This document shows, in pieces, positions 16,420 to 24,768 of a stretch of DNA of 64,000 nucleotides. How positions within the stretch are numbered: the stretch's first letter is position 1; every line of letters begins with the position of its first letter. Under the pieces are notes generated by a model, which saw only the letters and a program-made list of their open reading frames with translations, had not been told where the DNA came from and did no database searches. The position numbers were made by a program, and so were the translations under genes. This DNA comes from Opitutaceae bacterium (GTDB lineage Bacteria > Verrucomicrobiota > Verrucomicrobiia > Opitutales > Opitutaceae). The stretch covers positions 1 to 64,000 of the forward strand of contig JAUYAK010000010.1 of NCBI GenBank assembly GCA_030693515.1, given 5' to 3'.

Positions 16420-18597
16420 TCAAAACCCCAGCTCGCCCTGCTCGCTCGAAGGCGGCAGCGGGGTGATGCCTAGGAACGTCGCGTAGCGCTCGAGCCAGTC
16501 GTCGAGCTTCGCGGTGTAGTAGTCTGCATCGTAGGGCGCCGCGACGGGATCGTGGAGCGCGAGGGCACGGGCGCGCTGCCAGTCGCTCGTTTTGCCCTTG
16601 GCCTTCGCAGTGATGTAGTAGCTCACACGTTCGCCCATGCGGGGGCGCGGCGTGACTTGGAGCGCCACCTCGGCCGAGGCGCGCCGCGGCTTGCCGCCCC
16701 CGGCGATGAGACGCTCGTAGGCCTCGGGCGACTGGTTGAGGATCTCGCTCTTCGCCAGCTCCGCCACGGGCAGCGTCCGGGCGGCGATCTGCTTCCGGAA
16801 ATCCTCCAGCGCCACGAGCGGCGATTCCGGCGACGCGCCGAGAAGGAAACGAATCAACTGGCTCGAAAGCTTTTTCAGGAAGGGCTCGATGCCGCGCGAG
16901 CGCAGCGCACTGCCGCGCAGCGTGATTTTTTTTCCGTCGTAGAGCGCGTAGTTCTTCGCCTTGTAGCAGAACATCGCCGCATAGCGGCCGTCGAACTCAA
17001 GCTCGATGCCGTCGGGCAGAATCGGCGCGACGAGCGCGAGCAGCGCCTCGGGCTGGTCGTGATACTTTTCGGAAGAGAGGTAGATGCCGTCGGTGTCCGC
17101 CTCGAGGATGATCGCGCCGTGCTTGGAAAATTCGTCGATGAGCGCCTGCAGCAGCTCGCGCCCGCGGCGCGTGACCTCGGCGGCGAGCTCGCCGTCGCCG
17201 AAGCGCGCGCCGGAGAAGCCGAGGTAGCCGTAGAACGAGTTGATAAGGATCTTGAAGCTGGTCTGTCGCGCCTGCGCCTCCGCGCGCTCCTCGACGGTCG
17301 CGCCGGTTTTGGCGAGTTGCTTGTATTTAAGGCGATACTCCCGGAGGCGGCGCAGCAGCGGGATGAAGACGCCGAGCGTGTCGTTCTTCGGGTTGCGCGC
17401 GATGTGGAGCAGCAGGCTCGGGTAGAGCGACGCGACGTCAAAGTGCAGCACATGGCGGAAAACGCCTTCCTGGAAACTGCGCGTGTAGCCGCCCTCAAAC
17501 GGCTTCACCTCCGGCGGCGACGGCACGGCCTGCCGCGCATGGTAGTATTCCTCGAGGAAGAGCAAATCGATCTTCGAGGTGGCGCCGCGGAGCGTGGCTT
17601 CCTGCAGCAGCATGGGAAACGAGCGCGCCTGTTCGAAATAAGTCGGCAGCAGTTGATCGGCGAGGCCCTGTGTCTCGCGCAGGTCGTCCTCCAGGTAGGC
17701 ACAGAACCGCGCGCGGTCCTCGGCAAACACGCGCTGGATCTGCGCGCCCTCGATATAGGTGCGTTCGCTGTCCTCGTCGGTGATGCCAAAATAGATCGCG
17801 GCCTCCTTCAAACCGTAGGAGGTCATCTCCCGCGTCGTGATGTCGTGCAGTTGCACGAGCAGATAGGTGTCCACGACCGCGCGACCCGGCAGGTCGCAGC
17901 GCGTGAAATCGATCCAGCGCTCGGCGACCTTGAGCTTGCTGCTGCGAAACGCGGCGTTCTGCCCGTAGCGGCCCCATGCGCAGGGCACTTTGTGGCGCTT
18001 CGCGCGGTGGCGCAGGTAATCGAGGTCGAACTTGAAGAGGTTGTGCCCCTCGATCACATCGGGATCGATCGCGGCGAGCGCGGCGTTGAGGGCTTGGAGG
18101 AGTTGCTTCTCCGCGGCCTCCGTCGGAGCTTCAAGCAGCAGGAGGCGGTTCACGCCCCCGCAACGCAGCCCGATCGCCAGCACGCGATCCTCCGGGCGCA
18201 CGGCGTCGGGAAAGCTCCCGTCCGGCGAGGCCACCTCGATGTCGAGCTGGCAGCGCCGGAGCTGGCCGAACATCATCTCCCGATAGAGCCGCTCGCGATT
18301 TTGCAGGAGAAACTGGTTCTCGATGGGGCGCAGCGCATCGACGCCACGCTCGCGCGCGGAGCGGACAAACGCATCGAAAATCTCTGTGCTCTCCGCATGC
18401 GCCAGATGGCGGAACGGTCCCTCGCCGTGCAGCGCCTCCACCGCCACGCCCGTGGTGGCCGCCGCCGGCTCCGCACCGAGCCACGCAAACGGCCGCAGCG
18501 CCACGACCCGGGTCTCACGCCCGCCTTCCGCGGTGTCGATGGTGGTGTGGACGCGCCCGGCGTCGTCCACCCACACGCCGCAGAGCGAACCGGCCAT
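16420..18597 (-). CDS. polB: Family-B DNA polymerase (Pol II-like)
   Basis: 725 aa, slightly shorter than E. coli Pol II (783 aa). N-terminal 3'-5' exonuclease with DIEV near residue 118 (ExoI) and IEGHNLFKFDLDYL near 180 (ExoII). Polymerase motif A HFDVASLYPSLLLHIARNP near 388, motif B QTSFKILINSFYGYLGFSG near 452, and motif C EADTDGIYLS near 502 are all intact, so both activities should work. Bacterial family-B polymerases act in replication restart and translesion bypass and are often SOS-induced; no LexA-type box was recognised upstream. The gene starts 16 bases after the stop of the small membrane protein and may be co-transcribed with it. Confidence 0.9.
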   Translation of the reverse strand: MAGSLCGVWVDDAGRVHTTIDTAEGGRETRVVALRPFAWLGAEPAAATTGVAVEALHGEGPFRHLAHAESTEIFDAFVRSARERGVDALRPIENQFLLQNRERLYREMMFGQLRRCQLDIEVASPDGSFPDAVRPEDRVLAIGLRCGGVNRLLLLEAPTEAAEKQLLQALNAALAAIDPDVIEGHNLFKFDLDYLRHRAKRHKVPCAWGRYGQNAAFRSSKLKVAERWIDFTRCDLPGRAVVDTYLLVQLHDITTREMTSYGLKEAAIYFGITDEDSERTYIEGAQIQRVFAEDRARFCAYLEDDLRETQGLADQLLPTYFEQARSFPMLLQEATLRGATSKIDLLFLEEYYHARQAVPSPPEVKPFEGGYTRSFQEGVFRHVLHFDVASLYPSLLLHIARNPKNDTLGVFIPLLRRLREYRLKYKQLAKTGATVEERAEAQARQTSFKILINSFYGYLGFSGARFGDGELAAEVTRRGRELLQALIDEFSKHGAIILEADTDGIYLSSEKYHDQPEALLALVAPILPDGIELEFDGRYAAMFCYKAKNYALYDGKKITLRGSALRSRGIEPFLKKLSSQLIRFLLGASPESPLVALEDFRKQIAARTLPVAELAKSEILNQSPEAYERLIAGGGKPRRASAEVALQVTPRPRMGERVSYYITAKAKGKTSDWQRARALALHDPVAAPYDADYYTAKLDDWLERYATFLGITPLPPSSEQGELGF

Positions 18598-18613
18598 GAA
18601 TGTCGCAGCCGTT

Positions 18614-18952
18614 TTAGAACGGCTTCAGGTAGACCATCATCACGGCGACGACGATCGCCAGGGTCGCAATGCCGCACAGCGCGCCCGCCGACTCGCGCTT
18701 GCGATAGCCGAGGCCCGCCAGAGCGGACAACGCGAGCCAGCACACGATCTTCACGAAGACCCAGCCGGGCCAGCCGAACTTCAGCTTGGCGAGCAGACCG
18801 AAACCGCCGACGAGCACGAGCAGGCTCGCGATACCAGTGATGATCATCACGCGCTTGCGCGTCTCGGCGGGCGCGGCAAACGCGTAGAACGTAAAACCCG
18901 TCAGCACGAGGACCGAGATGACGTGGAGGATTTGATAGAAAAGCGGGCTCAT
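18614..18952 (-). CDS. Small four-helix membrane protein, function unknown
   Basis: 112 aa (ATG at 18952; an ATG three codons upstream is equally possible). Four hydrophobic segments: FYQILHVISVLVLTGFTFYA, VMIITGIASLLVLVGGFGLL, VFVKIVCWLALSALAGLG and GALCGIATLAIVVAVMMVYL. Short charged turns (PAETRKR, YRKRES) separate them. No family motif is recognised. Upstream of and probably co-transcribed with the DNA polymerase gene; this is likely chance neighbourhood rather than function. Confidence 0.75.
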   Translation of the reverse strand: MSPLFYQILHVISVLVLTGFTFYAFAAPAETRKRVMIITGIASLLVLVGGFGLLAKLKFGWPGWVFVKIVCWLALSALAGLGYRKRESAGALCGIATLAIVVAVMMVYLKPF

Positions 18953-18995
18953 GGGGCGCATAGCCCAACGGCGCGTCCGTCAGGGGTCGATTCTT

Positions 18996-19061
18996 TTGTG
19001 GGAGCGTGCGTGCTCGCGACCTCATTCTCGCCTGTGAAACGGAAGCTCGCTCCCGCACCAC
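18996..19061. repeat. REP-like hairpin, family A copy 2 (degenerate)
   Basis: Left arm TTGTGGGAGCGTGCGTGCTC and right arm GGAAGCTCGCTCCCGCACCA pair imperfectly. The GTGGGAGCG core matches copies at 16336, 50384 and 53805, but the arms are less perfect, so this is an older or decayed copy. It lies upstream of the small membrane-protein gene and downstream of the 6S RNA candidate. Confidence 0.65.
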
Positions 19062-19084
19062 GAAAATCCACTGCCTGAAAAAAT

Positions 19085-19271
19085 AGTGACACCCCGCTTG
19101 TGCCGTATGCCCAAAGGCTCAGGACCTTTTTAGGTTAAGGTGGGCGCCTCCTCCGCAGCGTCTGCTTTCCGATGGACGGCCTAGCATCTTCCGCGACGGT
19201 TTCAGCTCCCGTAATAATTCTAAGGCAAAGAGCAGTTATTGAAAGCACCTCGAACACTGCAGGGTGTCAGC
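19085..19271 (-). ncRNA. ssrS: Probable 6S RNA
   Basis: Read on the minus strand, this unannotated stretch of about 185 bases starts GACACCCTGCAGTGTTCGAG and ends GGCACAAGCGGGGTGTC. The ends pair over ten bases (GACACCCTGC with GCGGGGTGTC, one G-U), giving the closing stem. The 5' words CCCTGCAGTGTTCG resemble the 6S consensus (CCCTGCGGTGTTCG), and the 3' side has CCCACCTTAACCTAAAAAGG followed by CGGCA, like the conserved CACCTTGAACC...CGGCA side. Directly after comes CACTATTTTTTCAG, a T-run fit for termination. Length (about 185), closing stem and consensus words together favour 6S RNA, the regulator that binds the housekeeping sigma-RNA polymerase. No covariance model was run. Confidence 0.68.
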
Positions 19272-19355
19272 TCCAACGTAGGCCGCGCACCGGCTCCGTC
19301 AAACGCGAATCCTACTCCGCCGAAAAAATGCCGCGCATTGCGGCGCCGACCGGCC

Positions 19356-19817
19356 TCACGCGCCCAGCATGCTCTCCTGCAGGTGCTGGATAATCAGCTC
19401 CTGCAGGGTCGCGAGAAACAGGTAGCACATGAAGACCCGGCGCAGCGATTCAGGCAGGCTGGTCAGCTCCACCTCGCCACCTTCGAGCGTGTCGTCGGGC
19501 AGCGATTTCAAATACCGCTCGCGGAGTTGCAGGCGGACCGCCGCACACGCGCGCACGATTACTTCGGCATTCTCATCGTCGAAGGCGATGACGCCTTCGG
19601 AGAAAAAATCCTCGTCGAACAAGGCCAGCAGCCGCTGGACGTCGGACGTCTGATGGCCGATCAATTCGTCCACCCACGAGGCTTGGAAATCTGGATCGAG
19701 TTCCTTCATCGCGAAGGGCACGGCGAGCGTGGTGCGCAAGCCGTCGGACATCTCCTTGATGACATCAAGCAGCGGCGCGACGACCGGGAGCGCGAGCTTG
19801 ACCTCAATGCGCTTCAT
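19356..19817 (-). CDS. DUF2017-like protein encoded next to clpS
   Basis: 153 aa from the ATG at 19817 (MKRIEVKLALPVVAPLLDVI). Largely helical with an acidic middle (LFDEDFFSEGVIAFDDENAE) and a C-terminal hydrophobic helix (FMCYLFLATLQELIIQHLQE). The start overlaps the end of clpS by 14 bases, so the two are translationally coupled. In Actinobacteria clpS is commonly followed by a DUF2017 gene; size, helix content and position here match that arrangement, but sequence similarity to DUF2017 is only suggested. A role in the N-degron / ClpAP pathway is a reasonable inference. Confidence 0.6.
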   Translation of the reverse strand: MKRIEVKLALPVVAPLLDVIKEMSDGLRTTLAVPFAMKELDPDFQASWVDELIGHQTSDVQRLLALFDEDFFSEGVIAFDDENAEVIVRACAAVRLQLRERYLKSLPDDTLEGGEVELTSLPESLRRVFMCYLFLATLQELIIQHLQESMLGA

Positions 19818-20094
19818 CGGGTTCGAGCACGGTGTTGAGGTGCCATTGCTGCAGGGTGAACGCATAGGCCTCGGCCTTCTCGCGCAGGCCCGTCCACACG
19901 ATGGAGCGGCCCTGCTCATGGACTTCGAGCATGCGTTGGCGTGCGACCGGCTCCGCGAGCCCGATCACCTTGCGAAACACCAGCACCACGTAGGACATGA
20001 GGTTGACCGGATCATTGAGCACGACCACACGCCACGGCCCGGCGAATTCGAGCGCAGTCTCGTCCCTGGGGAGCGTCTTCGAACTGGGAACCAT
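19804..20094 (-). CDS. clpS: ClpS, adaptor of the ClpA/ClpC protease
   Basis: 96 aa. Core PWRVVVLNDPVNLMSYVVLV matches ClpS (VVLxNDdxtpmdfVv) with the Asn-Asp of the N-degron pocket, then FRKVIGL, VHEQGRSIVWTGLREKAEAY and the terminal AYAFTLQQWHLNTVLEP. The start ATG at 20094 leaves a short flexible N-terminal extension, normal for ClpS. ClpS delivers substrates bearing destabilising N-terminal residues to Clp ATPases. Overlaps the DUF2017-like gene downstream. Confidence 0.9.
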   Translation of the reverse strand: MVPSSKTLPRDETALEFAGPWRVVVLNDPVNLMSYVVLVFRKVIGLAEPVARQRMLEVHEQGRSIVWTGLREKAEAYAFTLQQWHLNTVLEPDEAH

Positions 20095-20346
20095 GATGCA
20101 GAGGATTGAATGGATCGAAGCGCGCGGTGCAAATGAGATTAATCGCATTTTTTCAGGCTCGCGCCGCCTTATGCATGAAGTTTGCGCTTTGCCTGCAAAT
20201 GATTCGCCTAACGACCGTTTTAGCCCGCCATCCGGCGCAGATTTGTGTCTGCTCTGTTCAGCGTCACAGCTCGGGTTCTGGGGCGTGGGCGAATGCGGCG
20301 TCTGCTGCCGCGTCCGACCCGCTGAACTCGCGCTTCGTCTCGAGGC
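20095..20346. other. Intergenic stretch between clpS and the membrane transporter gene
   Basis: About 250 bases with lower GC near clpS (aatgagattaatcgcatttt around 20132). It should hold the clpS promoter on the minus strand, but no convincing -35/-10 pair could be chosen. A plus-strand frame across it runs into the oppositely oriented transporter gene and shows no family features. Confidence 0.4.
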
Positions 20347-21069
20347 TCAATGCCCGTGATCCAGCAGCAGGATGATCAATCCCAGCACGGCAAAAAGCGC
20401 GCCCAGCAGCGCGGCTTCGTGCCGCTCAAACGCCTGCAGCCGGAACCGCTCAAACCCCACCAGCGCCAGCCAGGTGAAGATCGTCATGCCCGCGAGTGTC
20501 GCCACCGCGAGGATGCCGCTGAGCACGAAAAAACCTGTCCAGCCAAACTGCACGCCCGAGAGATACACCGGGAGGAATCCTTCGCAGGGTGACAGCGTGA
20601 GCATCACGAACAGCCCGCTCACCGCCGCCCACTCGCCGGACTGCACCGACACGATCGGCGTGCCCTTCAGCTCTTCCTGCCAGTGGCTCTGTTCCTTTTC
20701 CTCGCCGCAGTGCTCGTCGGCATGGTGATGGCTGCCCGGCGCATGGTGGTGGCAAATCCCCCCGCCGCGCCATTGCCGCCAAAAATAGAAGGCCGCAATC
20801 CCGAGCAGCAGCCCGCCCGCCAGCCGCGGAAACCACTCGACCATCTCCTCCAGCCGAAATCCCAGCCAGGCGATCAGCAGCCCGATCGCACTGGTGAGAG
20901 CCACGTGCCCCAGGCCGGCCACCGCCGTGACCGCGAGCGTCTTGTCCCGGCCCCACCCGCGCGCCCGCGCCACGAGCACAAACGGCAGCCAGTGCGTGGG
21001 AATCGCCGCATGGAGAAACGCCACCGTAAATCCGATCGCGGCAATGGTCGTAAGCTCGGGAGATTGCAT
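20347..21069 (-). CDS. Polytopic membrane transporter with His-rich loop (NicO/DsbD-like)
   Basis: 240 aa with six hydrophobic segments. The first contains FTVAFLHAAIPTHWLPFVLV, reminiscent of NicO/RcnA-type metal permeases, and a later one LSPCEGFLPVYLSG, the SPC-type motif seen in the LysE/NicO/DsbD group. Between helices 3 and 4 there is a histidine/cysteine-rich loop (CHHHAPGSHHHADEHC), a typical metal-binding insert. The likely role is export or import of a divalent cation such as Ni or Co; the DsbD-type thiol transporter group is the alternative. The start ATG at 21069 is the first that precedes a membrane segment. Confidence 0.55.
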   Translation of the reverse strand: MQSPELTTIAAIGFTVAFLHAAIPTHWLPFVLVARARGWGRDKTLAVTAVAGLGHVALTSAIGLLIAWLGFRLEEMVEWFPRLAGGLLLGIAAFYFWRQWRGGGICHHHAPGSHHHADEHCGEEKEQSHWQEELKGTPIVSVQSGEWAAVSGLFVMLTLSPCEGFLPVYLSGVQFGWTGFFVLSGILAVATLAGMTIFTWLALVGFERFRLQAFERHEAALLGALFAVLGLIILLLDHGH

Positions 21070-21082
21070 CAAGGAGGGATGA

Positions 21083-22228
<1,146 letters not shown>

Positions 22229-22312
22229 CCACTCATGAACACTCATTGCCGGGAAGATCGGGAATAAAATTCCTCCAATTCCCATTCATTAGTGTGCATT
22301 AGTGGTTCCTTC
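22229..22312. repeat. Imperfect inverted repeat between hemF and hemE
   Basis: The left arm aaccactcatgaacactcat and the right arm attagtgtgcattagtggtt are complementary with a few mismatches, separated by about 40 bases. A stem-loop here sits just before the hemE start and could influence hemE translation or hemF message stability. Confidence 0.6.
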
Positions 22313-23347
22313 ATGAATTCCCGCGAACGCTTCCTCGCCGCCTGCGCCTGCACTCCGCTCGACCGACCGCCCCTCTGGGTCATGCGTCAGGCCGGCCGTT
22401 ACCTGCCGGAGTATCGCGCGCTCAAGGCCAAGTCCTCCTTCCTCGAGATGGTGCGCACGCCCGCCGTCGCCGCCGAGGTCACCCTCCAACCCCTGCGCCG
22501 CTACGCCGGCCTCGACGCCGCGATCCTGTTCTCCGACATCCTCGTGATCCCCGAGGCCCTCGGCCAAGGCTACAAATTCCGCGACGAGGGCGGCATCGCG
22601 ATGGAATACCGACTCGAGACCCGCGCTCAGATCGACACGCTCGCCCCGGCCGACGCCGTGCCCGCGCAGCTCAGCTACGTCACCGACACACTCGCTCTCT
22701 TGAAAAAGGAACTCGCCGGCTCACGCGCCCTGCTCGGCTTCGGCGGATCGCCGTGGACCCTCGCCACCTACATGGTCGAGGGCGGCAGCTCCGACGAATT
22801 CGAGCGCATCAAGCTCCTCTTCTACACCGAGCGCGCGACCTTTGACGCGTTGCTGGAAAAACTCACCGCCGCGCTCATCGCCTACTTTCGCGCGCAGATC
22901 GCCGCCGGCGCGGACGCGATCCAGATCTTCGATTCGTGGGGTGGCATCATCGCCGGCCCCGACTACGAGGCCGCCTCGCTCCGCTGGATTCGCCAGATCA
23001 TCGCCGCGCTGCCGCACGATTTTCCGGTGATTCTCTACGCCAAGGGCACCGCGCCGCACCTCACCGATCAGGCGTTCACCGGCGCGCGCGTGCTGAGCCT
23101 CGACTGGACCTGCGACCTCGCCATCGTGCGCCGCACACTGCCCGCCAACGTCGCCGTGCAGGGCAACCTCGATCCCGTGCTCCTCAACACCACGCCGGAA
23201 ATCGTCACGCACGAGGCCTCGCGCCTGCTCGAATCGATGCGCGGTGCGCGCGGCCACATCTTCAACCTCGGCCACGGCATCACCCCGCGCGCAAAGCTTG
23301 AGTGCATGGCTGCGCTCGTTGAGACGGTCACCAGTTGGAAAAACTAG
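22313..23347 (+). CDS. hemE: Uroporphyrinogen decarboxylase
   Basis: 344 aa. Family signatures PPLWVMRQAGRYLPEYRALK (residues about 17-36, with the two Arg of the active site), DAAILFSDILVIPEALGQG, FGGSPWTLATYMVEGG, and QIFDSWGGIIAGPDYE. The ATG at 22313 gives the standard N-terminus MNSRERFLAAC. It decarboxylates uroporphyrinogen III to coproporphyrinogen III, feeding HemF. The hemY gene starts five bases after its stop, so the genes are co-transcribed. Confidence 0.95.
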   Translation: MNSRERFLAACACTPLDRPPLWVMRQAGRYLPEYRALKAKSSFLEMVRTPAVAAEVTLQPLRRYAGLDAAILFSDILVIPEALGQGYKFRDEGGIAMEYRLETRAQIDTLAPADAVPAQLSYVTDTLALLKKELAGSRALLGFGGSPWTLATYMVEGGSSDEFERIKLLFYTERATFDALLEKLTAALIAYFRAQIAAGADAIQIFDSWGGIIAGPDYEAASLRWIRQIIAALPHDFPVILYAKGTAPHLTDQAFTGARVLSLDWTCDLAIVRRTLPANVAVQGNLDPVLLNTTPEIVTHEASRLLESMRGARGHIFNLGHGITPRAKLECMAALVETVTSWKN

Positions 23348-23352
23348 ATCGC

Positions 23353-24726
23353 GTGAACGCGCCCGCTCCCAGGTCGATCGCGGTTTTGGGCGCCGGCATC
23401 ACCGGCCTCACCGCCGCCTATCGCCTCACGCAGCGCGGCCATCGGGTGCGCGTTTTCGAAGCCAGCGATCGCGTCGGCGGCGCGATTCGCACGGAATGCA
23501 CCGACGACGGCTGGCTCATCGAATCCGGCCCCAATACCCTCCTCGCCGGCGATCCGGCGCTCGCTGCCTTGATCGACGAACTCGGCCTCGCCGCAGAGCG
23601 ACTCACCGCTGCGCCCGCCGCCAGGCACCGCTACATCGCGCGTCGCGGCCGCCCGCTCGCGCTGCCACTCTCCCCGCTCGCGCTGCTCCCTTCTCGGCTC
23701 CTTTCCGTCGGCGCCAAGGCCCGCGTCTTTCGTGAAATGCGCTTTCGTCCGCGCACGCGCGAGACCGACGTGAGCCTCGCCACGCTCATCCGCGAACACT
23801 TCGGCGACGAGATCGTAGATTACGTGCTGAATCCCTTCGTCACCGGCATCTACGCCGGCGATCCGGAAAAACTCTCCGCGCGCCACGCGTTCCCCCGGCT
23901 CTGGGCCGCCGAGCAAGCTCACGGCTCGCTGCTGCGCGCGCAGATCTCAGCGGCCAAGTCCCGGGCCGCAGACGCCGGCATCATTTCCTTTCGCCGCGGC
24001 CTGCAAACGCTCCCCGACGCCCTCGCCGCCCGCTTGCCTGCCGACACACTCACGCTCCATCGCGAGGTCGTCTCACTTGCACACGACACGGCGTGGACCG
24101 TCTCCTGCCGTGATGGCTCGCTCGAACGCTTCGACACCATCCTCGCCGCGCTGCCCGCCCCCGCGCTCGCCGCCTTGCAGATTGATTCCGCCTCTCCGCT
24201 CGCCTCGCTCGACAGCATTCCGCATCCACCCGTCGCCGCCCTTTTCCTCGGCTACCGGCGCGATCAAGTCGCGCACGCGCTCGATGGCTTCGGCCTGCTC
24301 GTGCCCGCGGTCGAGCAGCGCTCGCTCCTTGGCGTGCTTTTTTCCTCCACGCTGTTTCCCGGCCGCGCTCCCGCGGACCATGTCGCGCTCACGGTGCTCG
24401 TCGGTGGCACGCGCCAGCCCGAGCTCGCACGACTCGGAGCCGATGCGATCCTCGCGCGCATCGCGCCCGACCTCGCGCAACTGCTCGGCGTGCGCGGCGG
24501 ACCCGTCTTTCAACGCCATGCCTTCTGGCCGCGCGCGATTCCGCAATACGACCTCGGCCACGAGCGCTACCTCGCATTGATCGCGGAGACGGAGCGCGCG
24601 CACCCGAGATTTTTCGTCGGCGGGCAGGTCTGCGACGGCATCGCGCTGCCCGCGTGCATCGCCGCCGGCGAGCGCCTCGCCGCGCGCGCGATCGGCGCGG
24701 GAAATGGGACCGGACGCAGCCCTTGA
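23353..24726 (+). CDS. hemY: Protoporphyrinogen oxidase, FAD-dependent, oxygen-dependent type
   Basis: 457 aa with a GTG start five bases after hemE; an overlapping TTG at 23335 is less likely. N-terminal FAD fold IAVLGAGITGLTAAYRLTQ (GxGxxG) then VRVFEASDRVGGAIRTE. Downstream are NPFVTGIYAGDPEKLSARHA, typical of the HemY group, and a C-terminal GGQVCDGIALPACIAAGE that closes the FAD site. It oxidises protoporphyrinogen IX to protoporphyrin IX, completing the hemF-hemE-hemY cluster. Its stop codon lies inside the -35-like sequence proposed for ileS. Confidence 0.93.
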   Translation: MNAPAPRSIAVLGAGITGLTAAYRLTQRGHRVRVFEASDRVGGAIRTECTDDGWLIESGPNTLLAGDPALAALIDELGLAAERLTAAPAARHRYIARRGRPLALPLSPLALLPSRLLSVGAKARVFREMRFRPRTRETDVSLATLIREHFGDEIVDYVLNPFVTGIYAGDPEKLSARHAFPRLWAAEQAHGSLLRAQISAAKSRAADAGIISFRRGLQTLPDALAARLPADTLTLHREVVSLAHDTAWTVSCRDGSLERFDTILAALPAPALAALQIDSASPLASLDSIPHPPVAALFLGYRRDQVAHALDGFGLLVPAVEQRSLLGVLFSSTLFPGRAPADHVALTVLVGGTRQPELARLGADAILARIAPDLAQLLGVRGGPVFQRHAFWPRAIPQYDLGHERYLALIAETERAHPRFFVGGQVCDGIALPACIAAGERLAARAIGAGNGTGRSP

Positions 24727-24750
24727 CTCTCCCCCCTGCGGACCTAGCCT
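24723..24750 (+). promoter_or_regulatory. Possible sigma-70-type promoter of ileS
   Basis: TTGACT at 24723-24728 and TAGCCT at 24745-24750, separated by 16 bases, lie 19 bases before the ileS ATG. The -35 element is near-consensus; the -10 element is weak in a GC-rich genome. It overlaps the hemY stop codon, giving ileS its own promoter at the end of the haem cluster. Prediction by eye only. Confidence 0.45.
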
Positions 24751-24768
24751 CCCGCGCCTTTTCCCGGC

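Noticed and set aside
16552-18840. Plus-strand open frame of 762 codons opposite the DNA polymerase
   Set aside because: Antisense artefact of codon bias; all polymerase motifs are on the minus strand.
20106-20375. Plus-strand frame of 89 codons between clpS and the transporter
   Set aside because: No family feature, overlaps the end of the transporter gene on the other strand, and no ribosome-binding site.
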